This document shows, in pieces, positions 51,940-60,229 of a stretch of 64,000 bases of DNA. The DNA is from Nocardia shimofusensis NBRC 100134 (GTDB lineage Bacteria; Actinomycetota; Actinomycetes; Mycobacteriales; Mycobacteriaceae): the NCBI RefSeq assembly GCF_001613125.1, contig NZ_BDBT01000007.1, positions 124,001-188,000 on the forward strand, in the 5' to 3' direction. Position 1 is the stretch's first letter; every line of letters begins with the position of its first letter. The notes beneath the pieces were generated by a model. That model worked only from the letters and a program-made list of their open reading frames with translations, was not told the DNA's origin and did not search any database. The position numbers were made by a program, and so were the translations under genes.

Positions 51940-53130
51940 ATGCTGCACCGCATCGTCGTCCTCGGGGCCGGATACGCCGGAGCCTTCTGCGCCGGATACC
52001 TGGCCCGTCAACTCCACTCCGACGATTTCGAGATCACCGTCGTCGATGCCGAACCCGATTTCGTGGAGCGCCTGCGCCTGCATCAGCTCGCCGCGGGCCA
52101 GGACCTCCCGCACCGACCGCTGAGGGAGGTGTTCGCGGGCACCGGCATCCGGCTACGACTGGCGCGGGTGACCGCCATCGACCCCGGCCATCGGACGGTC
52201 ACTGTCGCCGACGGCGAGGGCGAGGACCAGATCGCGTACGACACCCTGCTGTACACGCTGGGCAGCACTGCCGCCCGCCACGGCGTCGCGGGCGTCGACG
52301 AACATGCCTTCCACGTGGCGGCGCGGCCGGCCGCGCTGCGCCTGCGCGCACGCCTGGACGAGCTGGACGAGGGCGGCCTGGTGTGGGTGGTGGGCGGCAA
52401 CCTGACCGCGATCGAGGCCGCCACCGAGATCGCCGAATCCCGTCCAGGCCTTCGGGTCGGGCTCGCCACCAGCGGCGAACTGGGTGGCTGGCTGGGCCCG
52501 AAGGCGCGCCGTCACCTGCTGCGCGCCGTCGATCGGTTCGGCATCACCGTCCACGAACACACCACGATCGAGCGCGTCGAACGGGCGGCGGCGATCGCCG
52601 CCGACGGCACCGCGCTCGTCTCCGACGCGACCGTGTGGGCCGCCGGCTTCGCCGTCCCCCCGATTGCCGCCGCGGGCGGCCTCGAGGTGATGGCCGACGG
52701 CCGGATCACGGTCGACCGTCAGATGCGGTCGGTCTCGCACCCGGATGTATACGTCGCCGGTGACAGCGCCTTCGTCATCGGCGACAACGGGCGGCCGTTG
52801 CCGATGTCATGTGCTTCCGCGGGATACACCGGCCTGCAGGCGACGGCCGCGATCATCGGGGACCGGACCGGGCGCACGATCAAGGCACACGCGCTGAGCT
52901 ATGTCGGCAACCACATCAGTCTCGGACGCAAGGACGGGATCTTCCAGCTGGTCGACAGCGACGCCCGCGCCAAGCCCGGGGCTCTGTGCGGCCGGTCGGC
53001 GGCCCGGGTCAAGTCGGCGATCGTGGCGACCAGCGGGTGGGCGATCAGCCACCCGACCTTCGGAAAGCCCAGTCACAAGTATCGCGCGGCCACCGGCCGG
53101 GAACGCTCGACCGCACTCGTCGCCGGATAG
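51940..53130 (+). CDS. NAD(P)/FAD-dependent oxidoreductase (NDH-2-like)
   Basis: A 396-residue two-dinucleotide-fold flavoprotein. The FAD motif is IVVLGAGYAGAFCAGYL (4-20), the NAD(P) motif is WVVGGNLTAIEAATEI (about 150-165), and the C-terminal FAD segment is DVYVAGDSAFV (about 268-278). This is the NDH-2/ferredoxin reductase-like group often encoded next to ECF41 sigma factors. The second glycine motif GGNLTAIEA deviates from GxGxxG. ATG 51940 has GGAG 8 bp upstream. It precedes the sigma gene by 10 bp, so the two form one operon. Confidence 0.88.
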   Translation: MLHRIVVLGAGYAGAFCAGYLARQLHSDDFEITVVDAEPDFVERLRLHQLAAGQDLPHRPLREVFAGTGIRLRLARVTAIDPGHRTVTVADGEGEDQIAYDTLLYTLGSTAARHGVAGVDEHAFHVAARPAALRLRARLDELDEGGLVWVVGGNLTAIEAATEIAESRPGLRVGLATSGELGGWLGPKARRHLLRAVDRFGITVHEHTTIERVERAAAIAADGTALVSDATVWAAGFAVPPIAAAGGLEVMADGRITVDRQMRSVSHPDVYVAGDSAFVIGDNGRPLPMSCASAGYTGLQATAAIIGDRTGRTIKAHALSYVGNHISLGRKDGIFQLVDSDARAKPGALCGRSAARVKSAIVATSGWAISHPTFGKPSHKYRAATGRERSTALVAG

Positions 53131-53140
53131 AGTCGCGCTC

Positions 53141-54082
53141 ATGGACACTGCCGCCGTGGCGTGTTTCGAGGCCAGCCGCCATCGGCTGGCCTCGCTGGCC
53201 TACCGCCTGCTCGGCTCGGCCGCCGATGCCGAGGACACGGTGCAGGACGCGTTCCTGCGGTGGCAGGCCGCCGACCGGGAGTACATCGAGGTGCCCGAGG
53301 CGTGGCTGACCAAGATCGTCACCCATCTGTCGCTGGACCGGCTCCGCTCGGCGAAGGCACGGCGCGAACGGGCGGTCGGCGCCTGGATGCCCGAACCACT
53401 GCTCGACGGCGACCCGATGCTGGGCCCGGCCGACACCGTCGAGCAGCGTGAATCGGTGACCCTGGCGGTGCTGACGCTCATGGAGCGACTGTCACCGATG
53501 GAACGGGCCGTCTACGTGCTGCGCGAAGCCTTTGCCTACAGCCACGGCGAGATAGCGGAGATTCTCGGCATCACCGAGTCCGGGAGTCAGCAACACCTCC
53601 ACCGGGCTCGGCGTCGAATCGCCGCCGCTCGCAACGACACCGTCATCGATCATGTCTCCGCGCGAGGCATCGTCGCCGCGTTCGTCGAGGCGGCCGCCTC
53701 GGGCCGGACCGAACGGCTGGTCGCGCTGTTGACCGACGACGCGACCGGCATCTCCGACGGCGCGGGGTTCGGGCGCACCGGGAAGTTGATCCGGTTCCCG
53801 ACCCCGGAGCGGATCGCCCGCGCGATGCGGGCCGGGTTCAAGCCGACACCGGCCAAGCGGAGACTCGCCGGTGGCTCGCCCTCGATTCACGCCGCCAAGG
53901 TGAACGGCTGCCCGGCCGTGCTCGTCTCGCTCGACGAACGGGTTGCGGGAGTGGTGATCCTGGAGATCCGGGGCGACAAGATCGCAGGCGTGCGCGGTAT
54001 CGCCGCCCCGAGCCGACTCGGCCGCCTCACCGCGGAATGGATGCGGCAGGAGCACGATGCCCCGCTGATCGGCTCGTGGTGA
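53141..54082 (+). CDS. sigJ: ECF41-type sigma factor SigJ
   Basis: A 313-residue ECF sigma factor: region 2 (about 5-75, RLASLAYRLLGSAADAEDTVQDAFLRWQAAD), region 4 (about 115-170, LSPMERAVYVLREAFAYSHGEIAEILGITESGSQQHLHRARRRI) and a C-terminal SnoaL-like domain (about 180-313). This extra domain marks ECF41; it acts in place of an anti-sigma factor, both inhibiting and supporting the sigma core. The usual partner genes are redox enzymes, matching the oxidoreductase just upstream. ATG 53141 is 10 bp after that gene's stop. Confidence 0.9.
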   Translation: MDTAAVACFEASRHRLASLAYRLLGSAADAEDTVQDAFLRWQAADREYIEVPEAWLTKIVTHLSLDRLRSAKARRERAVGAWMPEPLLDGDPMLGPADTVEQRESVTLAVLTLMERLSPMERAVYVLREAFAYSHGEIAEILGITESGSQQHLHRARRRIAAARNDTVIDHVSARGIVAAFVEAAASGRTERLVALLTDDATGISDGAGFGRTGKLIRFPTPERIARAMRAGFKPTPAKRRLAGGSPSIHAAKVNGCPAVLVSLDERVAGVVILEIRGDKIAGVRGIAAPSRLGRLTAEWMRQEHDAPLIGSW

Positions 54083-54223
54083 TATGCCGACGCCGGTAAC
54101 GAAAGGGTGACGCCGAACCCGAGCGCTGCTGCCGAATGGAATCGAATACTGATAAAACGCAGTTCTTGCCCGAGCTAGAATTTCGGCAGGTCGGGGTACA
54201 AAGAATTCGATTATGGAAAGGAG

Positions 54224-54328
54224 ATGAGCGCGATGTCCTTCGGCATCGACTTTGACCTCGGCTTGAACCTGTTCAGGAATTGGCTGATGGTAATGTTCGG
54301 AATCGACCTCGGCGTCGGAAGCAGCTGA
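54224..54328 (+). CDS. 34-residue hydrophobic peptide gene
   Basis: A 35-codon frame with a strong ribosome site (GGAAAGGAG, 54214-54222) in front of ATG 54224 and a clean TGA at 54326. The peptide (MSAMSFGIDFDLGLNLFRNW... FGIDLGVGSS) is hydrophobic with only two or three charged residues per half. The tetrapeptide FGID occurs twice, near residues 6 and 25, giving a mirrored look. No family is recognised. Its upstream region (54083-54223) is AT-richer than the surroundings, and a strong hairpin follows at 54362. It could be a secreted or membrane-active peptide or a leader peptide; it is not a remnant of a longer gene. Confidence 0.65.
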   Translation: MSAMSFGIDFDLGLNLFRNWLMVMFGIDLGVGSS

Positions 54329-54361
54329 CGCCCTGAATACCGCCCTTTCTGGGCACACCGG

Positions 54362-54390
54362 GAATCCGCGTCACCTCGTGTCGCGGATTC
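54362..54390 (+). terminator. Strong hairpin terminator after the 34-codon gene
   Basis: GAATCCGCG at 54362-54370 pairs perfectly with CGCGGATTC at 54382-54390, with an 11-nt loop. The stem is followed by TCTTCGT, a weak T-rich run. It could also stop transcription from the opposite strand. Confidence 0.65.
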
Positions 54391-54533
54391 TCTTCGTCGG
54401 TGTAGCGCCGACCTCCGACCTGGATATAGGTCATGTCACCGGAGCGGCCTACCACCGGTACGCCGCCCACTCCCCGGTCCGGGAGCGCGACGTCCTGCTC
54501 GTCGGTCCGTCGACCGGCGTGCCCCGGGTTCGC

Positions 54534-55298
54534 TCAGGCGGGGGTGTACGGCGGGGCGACGCCCCAGCCCCAACGTGGAGTCGGGAGCTGCGACGGCGGC
54601 GCGGCGTCCGGCTGCGAGTTGGCCAGCGCGATGCGGGTACCCCACTCGATGTAGCCGAGGAACGCGGCGCGGAACTCCGGGTCGCCGGGCAGGCCGACCT
54701 CGTCGGCGGAGTCCGACAGCAGCGATACCCAACGACGACGCTGGGGTTCGGTGATGGCTTTGCCGAGATGGTGGGCCAGCATGTGGTTGTAGCCGCCACG
54801 CTCGGCGGTGTAGCGCGCGGGGCCGCCGAACACCTCGGCCAGCCACATGGCCACATAGCGGGGATGGCCCGGGTCCATCCCCGCGAACATCGGCCCGAGC
54901 AGGTCGTCGGCCAGCACGTGCGCGTAGAAGGCCTCGGTCAGCCGCTCCAACGCCTCGGTGCCGCCCAGCCATTCGTACATGCTGGGCACCGAGGAACCCG
55001 TTCCCCGGACGGCGGTGCGTTCGTAGTGCCGCATCTCCTCGATCTGGCGCACATACGGCTTGATCTCGGCGAAGAACGCCGCGAAGTGCTCTCCGCCGCG
55101 GAACCCCTTCAGGTGATCCTCGGCCGAAGTCCAGGTGATCCGCAGTACGTACCACTCGGGCTCGTCGACGCAGCGTGACAACTCGTAGTCGACGCATTGC
55201 GGGGCTACCGCGAGCGACCGAGCGGCCCGCCCATAGGCGGTCTCGAACTCGGTCGCGTCCTGCTCCGGAATCCGGTAGCGGATGTATTCGATTGTCAT
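54534..55298 (-). CDS. Antibiotic-monooxygenase / truncated hemoglobin chimera
   Basis: A 254-residue fusion. Residues about 1-95 are an ABM ferredoxin-like domain (TIEYIRYRIPEQDATEFETAY, YELSRCVDEPEWYVLRITWTS). Residues about 105-235 are a group II truncated hemoglobin, with proximal His H177 (AHHLGKAI) and TrpG8 W190, the group II hallmark. Chimeras of this kind are known from Streptomyces. The heme may bind O2 or detoxify NO, with the ABM domain presumed to oxidise a small molecule. ATG 55298 has no ribosome site; a leaderless start is possible. It lies 162 bp from the nitroreductase gene. Confidence 0.87.
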   Translation of the reverse strand: MTIEYIRYRIPEQDATEFETAYGRAARSLAVAPQCVDYELSRCVDEPEWYVLRITWTSAEDHLKGFRGGEHFAAFFAEIKPYVRQIEEMRHYERTAVRGTGSSVPSMYEWLGGTEALERLTEAFYAHVLADDLLGPMFAGMDPGHPRYVAMWLAEVFGGPARYTAERGGYNHMLAHHLGKAITEPQRRRWVSLLSDSADEVGLPGDPEFRAAFLGYIEWGTRIALANSQPDAAPPSQLPTPRWGWGVAPPYTPA

Positions 55299-55460
55299 GT
55301 GTAATACGGTAATCACCTTCCGGCGTAACGGATTCCGCCCTCGGTGAAACCGGAGGCGCCGACATCCCTGTGCGGAAGACATTTCGGACAGTCGGGGCAC
55401 GATCGCATCGTCGACCCGGCGCTCCCCGACCTCGCCCCGGCGACCGGACAGAGGTCCGTT

Positions 55461-56117
55461 CTACCAGCTGTCGATATGCACGATGGAATCCAGGTTCTTT
55501 CTGGGCGCGGGCTTGAAGTCGGTGCCCTTGGTGTAGGCGACCGGCAGCATCGCGCCCTGCGACACCTTCTCGTACGGGATGCCGAGAACGTCGGCGGCTT
55601 CCCGCTCATAGCTCAGATGCAATGTGGTCCAGGCGGTTCCGAGCCCACGCGAGCGGGCGGCCAGGCAGAAGCTCCACACCGCGGGGAACAGCGAGCCCCA
55701 GTACGAGGCGCTGTGGGCGCTCGTGGCATTGTCGGCGCGGTTGGACAGGCAGGGGATCAGCAGGACCGGCACCTCCCCCATCTTCTCGGCGAGGTATTCG
55801 GCCGAACTGGCGACCCGTTGCCCCACCGCGTCGGCCTCGGGGTCGCCGGTGGAACGCTTGCCGAGGTACTGCGGCGCCGCCGCGTACGCCTGGAATCCCC
55901 GCCGGTACAGCTCCCCGAGCTGCCTGCGCTTGTCGGCATCGGTGACCACCACCCAGTGCCAGCCCTGGCTGTTCGACCCGCTGGGCGCCTGCACCGCCAG
56001 CTCGAGGCATTCCCGGACGACCTCGACCGGAACCGGCCGCTCCAGGTCGAGGCGTTTGCGCACGGTGCGGGTGGTCGACAGGAGTTCGTCGGTGGAGAGA
56101 TCCACTTCGATCGGCAT
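55461..56117 (-). CDS. Nitroreductase family protein
   Basis: A 218-residue FMN-dependent nitroreductase-fold protein: STTRTVRKRLDLERPV (13-28, FMN phosphate contact), APSGSNSQGWHWVVVTDADKRR (about 44-65) and the C-terminal DVLGIPYEKVSQGAMLPVAYTKGTDFKPAPRK. It is expected to reduce a nitro or quinone-like compound with NAD(P)H. ATG 56117 has a GGACACC-like site. It lies just downstream of a thioesterase gene on the same strand (63 bp). The substrate is unknown. Confidence 0.88.
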   Translation of the reverse strand: MPIEVDLSTDELLSTTRTVRKRLDLERPVPVEVVRECLELAVQAPSGSNSQGWHWVVVTDADKRRQLGELYRRGFQAYAAAPQYLGKRSTGDPEADAVGQRVASSAEYLAEKMGEVPVLLIPCLSNRADNATSAHSASYWGSLFPAVWSFCLAARSRGLGTAWTTLHLSYEREAADVLGIPYEKVSQGAMLPVAYTKGTDFKPAPRKNLDSIVHIDSW

Positions 56118-56179
56118 GTGGTGTCCTTTCGCCTTGTCGGCCCCGAACGTACCGAACCGCAGGCCCGGATGACGCAGGC

Positions 56180-56683
56180 TCAGCGACGGATGCCCATCAC
56201 TCCGCAGACGGGCGCCTCCCAGCTCAACTTCCCCGACGCCGCGATCAGTTCGTCGAGCCCGAGCGCCAGGTCGTCCGGCATCGGCGCGGACCGCCGGGAG
56301 TCGAGATCGACATGCACCAAGAGGATTTCGAGTGTGTTCGACAGCCGCGCCCGCCCGCGATCGACCAGGAAGGTCATCATGTGCACGGCCTTCTCACCGC
56401 GGTCCACGATGCGCGCGTGCACCGACAGCGAGTCACCCTCGCGCAGTTCGCTGTGGTAGGCGATGTGGTGCTCGGTGGTGAACAAGCCGACCCGGCGCTC
56501 GCTGCGATAGTTGTCGTCCACGCCGAGCGCGCGCAGCAGGATATCGGCGGCGCGGATGTTGTTCGACAGGTAGTGGACGACGTTCATGTGACCGTTGTCG
56601 TCGATCTCACGATCGGTCACCTCCGTGGTCAGCAGGGCGGGAAGCTCACGGATCTGTTCGACAGTCGGTACCTGGATCGCCAT
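56180..56683 (-). CDS. Acyl-CoA thioesterase, 4HBT family
   Basis: A 167-residue hotdog-fold thioesterase. TTEVTDREIDDNGHMNVVHYLSNNIRAADIL (about 18-48) carries the Asp-x-x-Gly-His-x-Asn catalytic region (NGHMN) of the 4-hydroxybenzoyl-CoA thioesterase group. LFTTEHHIAYHSELREGDSLSVHARI (about 68-93) is the second signature. It should release free acid from an acyl-CoA. ATG 56683 has AGGATGGG upstream; ATG 56701 is a weaker alternative. Confidence 0.85.
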   Translation of the reverse strand: MAIQVPTVEQIRELPALLTTEVTDREIDDNGHMNVVHYLSNNIRAADILLRALGVDDNYRSERRVGLFTTEHHIAYHSELREGDSLSVHARIVDRGEKAVHMMTFLVDRGRARLSNTLEILLVHVDLDSRRSAPMPDDLALGLDELIAASGKLSWEAPVCGVMGIRR

Positions 56684-56763
56684 GCGCCCATCCTGAAGCA
56701 TTCCCGCGATCGCCTCGCGACCAGGTCACCCCTCGGCGCACCGGCGGCGCTCCTGGGCAGCGG

Positions 56764-57933
56764 CTAAGGACGGAACACCGCGCGGACGCAACCCTCGCTC
56801 TTGTTCTTGAACAGGTCGTACCCCCGCACGCCCTGTTCGAGCGGCAGATCGTGGCTGATCAGATACGAAGGATCGAGGTCACCCTGCTGGATGTAGTCGA
56901 ACATTCTCGGCACGTAACGCTGACCGTGTTGCTGGGCACTCCTGATGGTGAGGCCCTTGTTGGTGACCACACCCATCGGGAACTTGTCGGTCACGCCGTA
57001 GACGCCGAGCACCGCGACGACGCCGCCCTTGCGGCAGGCGAGGACGGCCTCGCGCAACGGGGTGGCCCGGTCGGTCTCCATACGCAGGAGTTGCTTGGCG
57101 CGGTCGTAGACATGCCGCAGGCCGGTGCCGTGGCCCTCCATGCCGACGGCATCGATGCAGGCATCGGGGCCGCGGCCGCCGGTCATCTCTCGCAACGCTT
57201 CCTGAACGCTGTCCACGGCGGTGTAGTCGATGGTCTGCGCGTTGAAATGCTTGCGCGCCAATGCCAGTCGCTCCGGGATGTGGTCGATCACGATCACCCG
57301 TCCGGCGCCGAGCAGGCGTGCGGAGTGGCCCGCCATGAGCCCGACGCCGCCGCTGCCCCACACCGCGACCGTGTCGCCTGGCTCGATGTCGCAGAAGTCC
57401 GCGCCCATCAGGCCGGTCGGGACCGCATCGGAACAGAACAGCGCCTGTTCGTCGGTGACGCCCTCGGGAATCCGGAAGCAGTTGACGTCGCCGAAGGGCA
57501 CCCGGACGTACTGGGCGTGCGAGCCCTGATAGCCGCCGAAGGGATGGGTGTAGCCGTAGATGCCGCCGGTCGGATAGCCGAAGAGCGGTTGTTGCAGTTC
57601 GGCGTTGGGGTTGGTGGTGTCGCACAGCGAGTACATGTCGTGGGTGCAGTAGAAGCAGGTGCCGCAGCCGATGAAGGAGGGCACCGTCACCCTTTGGCCG
57701 ACCTTGCGCTGCCGCACCTCCGGTCCGGCGTGGACGATCTCCCCCATGAACTCGTGACCGAAGACGTCGCCTTCCCGCATACCCGGCAGGTATCCGTCGA
57801 TGAAGTGCAGATCCGAGCCGCACGTGGCCGTCAAATTCACCTTCACGATGACGTCGTGGGGATTGAGCAGTTTCGGATCGTCGACTGTCTCCACGGCCAG
57901 GTCGTCGACGCCGTTCCAGCACAATGCGCGCAT
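56764..57933 (-). CDS. Zinc-dependent alcohol/formaldehyde dehydrogenase
   Basis: A 389-residue medium-chain dehydrogenase. Catalytic zinc: TATCGSDLHFIDG (Cys about 37) and FGHEFMGEI. The structural zinc loop IGCGTCFYCTHDMYSLC keeps all four Cys. The NAD motif is VAVWGSGGVGLMAG (about 175-188). The long insert ELQQPLFGYPTGGIYGYTHPFGGYQGSHAQY is of the type found in glutathione-independent formaldehyde dehydrogenase-like (FdhA) enzymes. ATG 57933 follows CAGGAG. It starts 14 bp after the SRPBCC gene on the same strand, so the two are likely an operon. Confidence 0.9.
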   Translation of the reverse strand: MRALCWNGVDDLAVETVDDPKLLNPHDVIVKVNLTATCGSDLHFIDGYLPGMREGDVFGHEFMGEIVHAGPEVRQRKVGQRVTVPSFIGCGTCFYCTHDMYSLCDTTNPNAELQQPLFGYPTGGIYGYTHPFGGYQGSHAQYVRVPFGDVNCFRIPEGVTDEQALFCSDAVPTGLMGADFCDIEPGDTVAVWGSGGVGLMAGHSARLLGAGRVIVIDHIPERLALARKHFNAQTIDYTAVDSVQEALREMTGGRGPDACIDAVGMEGHGTGLRHVYDRAKQLLRMETDRATPLREAVLACRKGGVVAVLGVYGVTDKFPMGVVTNKGLTIRSAQQHGQRYVPRMFDYIQQGDLDPSYLISHDLPLEQGVRGYDLFKNKSEGCVRAVFRP

Positions 57934-57947
57934 TGATATTCTCCTGT

Positions 57948-58451
57948 TCAGCGCGCGCCGGAACGCGCGCTCGGGTTGTACTCGAGGGTCGGAAATTCGC
58001 CACTCTGCAACAGTGCGCGCATTCGGTACAGCAGCTTGAACGCCATCGCGCCGGTGAGTAGACCCGGCAGCGGAGACCGCATCCGTACGTTCACCTCGGT
58101 GCCGAGGTCCTTCGGCGCCTGCGCGAATTCGACGCGCAATTCGGCCTCGGCCCCCGCCAGGTCGCCGGAGAAACGCAGGCCGTTCGGTTCGGTGGTCAAG
58201 GTTGTCTGCCACGTGGTCCGCGGTCCGTCGTCGTGACCGAAGATCCAGTCGATGCTGTCGGCGGTCGGTCGGATCTCGCCGGTATCGCCGAGAACGCGGG
58301 AGAGCCGCACCGGATCGCGCCAGCAGTCCTCCACCTGGTCGCGTGGGACGGCGATCGTGACCGATCGGGTGCTGGTCCGCTCGCCGCCCGCGCCGATGAC
58401 CTTGCCCATCACGTCGTTCACCCGATGCTTGACCTCGTCGATGGTGTGCAC
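57948..58451 (-). CDS. SRPBCC (Coq10/START-like) family protein
   Basis: A 167-residue lipid-binding-fold protein. TSTRSVTIAVPRDQVEDCWRDPVRLSRVLGD (about 25-55) is the SRPBCC N-terminal signature, and the later SGDLAGAEAELRVEFAQAP gives the sheet of the hydrophobic cavity. GTG 58451 (MHTIDEVKHRVNDV) is chosen because AAGGGG lies 8 bp upstream; ATG 58409 would lose the amphipathic N-terminal helix. It probably binds a hydrophobic ligand, perhaps the substrate or product of the dehydrogenase encoded next. Confidence 0.82.
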   Translation of the reverse strand: MHTIDEVKHRVNDVMGKVIGAGGERTSTRSVTIAVPRDQVEDCWRDPVRLSRVLGDTGEIRPTADSIDWIFGHDDGPRTTWQTTLTTEPNGLRFSGDLAGAEAELRVEFAQAPKDLGTEVNVRMRSPLPGLLTGAMAFKLLYRMRALLQSGEFPTLEYNPSARSGAR

Positions 58452-58614
58452 ACCGAACCCCTTCGCCGGGCGCCGACCGTTCGGCTGCGGACTCCGATCT
58501 GGTCGGCGCGTCTGGTGCTCCGGGTCCCCGGTCCTGGAGCCGACCGGAGCACATCGCGTACCTACCCGGCGATATCCCGGCCAAACGCCGCCGTCCGGCT
58601 GTGTCGCCGCGAGT

Positions 58615-59712
58615 TCAGTCGCGTCGAAGCGATCGCGCGGTCCGGACCGCTTCCCTGTCCGATTCGTCGAGCTTGCGCATGTCGCGCGGTTCGGCGAAGG
58701 GCTCGACGTCTTCGGGCAGTCCCCCGGCAATGGCTTTGGCGTGGTCGAGTTCGGCGTTGATCTCGGCGCCGAGCAGCAGCGCGATATTGGTCAGCCAGAG
58801 CCACACCAGGAAGATCACGATTCCGGCGAGCGAGCCGTAGGTCTGGTCGTAGGAGGAGAAGTTGGCGATGTAGACCGTGAAGAGCGCCGAGATGATCACC
58901 CAGATGAGCACTGCGATGACGCCGCCCGGGCTGATCCATTTCACGCCGCCCTGCCGGGCGTTCGGGCCGGCCCAGAACAGGATGGCCAGCAGTACCGACA
59001 CCAGGACGAACAGCACCGGCCATTTGGCGATGCTCCAGATCATCAGAGTGGTGTCTCCGACGCCGAGGAAGTCGCCGATCTGCTGGGCGACCGGTCCGCT
59101 CGCCACCACGATCACCGCGCTGACGACCAGCAGGATCACCGCGACGAAAGTGACGCCGAGCCGGATGGGCGCGGTCTTCCAGATCGGCCTGCCCTCCCCG
59201 ATGCCGTAGACGACATTCGACGCGCGCATGAACGCCGCCACATAGCCCGAGGCCGACCACAAGGCGACGGCGAGGCCGATGATCGCGCCGAGGCCCGCGC
59301 TGCGTTGGTTCTCCTGCGCCTGGGTGATGAGTGTGTGCACGACATCGGCGCTCGAACCCGGCGCCAGTTGCTCGGCCTGATTCGCCAGCTCGTCGGCGGC
59401 GCTGGGGCCGAGCAACCCGAGCAGCGCGAACAGAACGATGAGGCCCGGCACGATCGCCAGCACGGCGTAGTAGGTGAGCGCGGCGGCCAGGTCGGTGAGA
59501 TTGTCGTGCTGGAATTGCTTTGCCGCGCGTTTGACCACCGCGATCAGTGAGGGTTTCGACAGATCGGTTGGGCTGTCGGGTTCGGCCGGGTCGAGGTCGG
59601 GCCGGGCGCCGGTCGCGGTCGGCAAGGCCGTCGTCTCGCCGTCGTCCCGCTTGTCCACCGATCCGACGACCCTGCCGCCGTGCGGTTCCGGGTCGTTGCG
59701 ATCTGTCGCCAC
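58615..59712 (-). CDS. YihY/virulence factor BrkB family membrane protein
   Basis: A 365-residue protein with a charged N-terminal tail of about 50 residues, then six hydrophobic helices (about 80-330) in the YihY/UPF0761 pattern: AAALTYYAVLAIVPGLIVLFALLG (about 78-101) and GGVIAVLIWVIISALFTVYIANFSSYDQTYGSLAGIVIFLVWLWLTNIALLLGAEINAE (about 255-315). The family's function is unsettled; despite the old name RNase BN it is a membrane protein. GTG 59712 has GAGGCG upstream and is preferred to a TTG at 59733. Confidence 0.85.
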   Translation of the reverse strand: MATDRNDPEPHGGRVVGSVDKRDDGETTALPTATGARPDLDPAEPDSPTDLSKPSLIAVVKRAAKQFQHDNLTDLAAALTYYAVLAIVPGLIVLFALLGLLGPSAADELANQAEQLAPGSSADVVHTLITQAQENQRSAGLGAIIGLAVALWSASGYVAAFMRASNVVYGIGEGRPIWKTAPIRLGVTFVAVILLVVSAVIVVASGPVAQQIGDFLGVGDTTLMIWSIAKWPVLFVLVSVLLAILFWAGPNARQGGVKWISPGGVIAVLIWVIISALFTVYIANFSSYDQTYGSLAGIVIFLVWLWLTNIALLLGAEINAELDHAKAIAGGLPEDVEPFAEPRDMRKLDESDREAVRTARSLRRD

Positions 59713-60039
59713 TTCGATTCGCCTCGCTCGCAATGCCTACTCGTGGTCATCTGCGGAAGCAGTGCTCTCGCGCAGTGATCGAGTGGTGCCCGGAGCGGGG
59801 ATTCCCAAACACCCGGATCGAGGTCCGCGCCGGATGAGGTGGGCGACTCGCCCGCTCGCACCCGGCCGATCGCGGCCTCGGCGTCGGCGGCGGTGCGCTG
59901 CCCATCTTCCGCGGAGCGGCGCAACATCGCGGCGATGAAGCCGGAGTCGACGCGCGGTGCCGCTGCTCACCTCTCTTCGGCGAAGCGATTGAGACCGAAC
60001 AGAATCGGCTACCCTGACGGCAGATCAGGGAGGTCACAC
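59713..60039. other. Non-coding stretch, nothing recognised
   Basis: Between the YihY-type gene and the DUF4236 gene I find no coding frame with a ribosome site, no RNA gene and no strong dyad. Open frames here are short and of random composition. It presumably holds the two divergent promoters. Confidence 0.6.
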
Positions 60040-60207
60040 ATGCCCATCAGGTATCGCCAGCGCAAGTCCTTCGGGCCGCTGAAGTTGAATTTCACCCAGC
60101 AGGGTCTGTCCTCGTGGAGTATCAAGATCGGCCCGTGGTCGTGGAACTCCCGCAGCAAGAAGAACAGCGTCGACCTGCCCGGCCCGCTGAGCTGGCGTCA
60201 GCGCTGA
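60040..60207 (+). CDS. DUF4236-family small protein
   Basis: A 55-residue protein (MPIRYRQRKSFGPLKLNFTQ...). The N-terminal RYRQRKSFGPLKLNFTQQGLSSWSIKIGPWSWN is the family pattern of DUF4236, a small all-beta domain found at the N-terminus of larger proteins or alone. ATG 60040 follows CAGGGAGGT. The function is unknown. It converges on the regulator gene with 22 bp between the ends. Confidence 0.8.
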   Translation: MPIRYRQRKSFGPLKLNFTQQGLSSWSIKIGPWSWNSRSKKNSVDLPGPLSWRQR

Positions 60208-60229
60208 GCGCTGAGCGCTGTTTACTTCG

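Noticed and set aside
59747..60037. 96-codon minus-strand frame before the DUF4236 gene
   Set aside because: Random composition, no ribosome site, and it overlaps the likely promoter of the DUF4236 gene.
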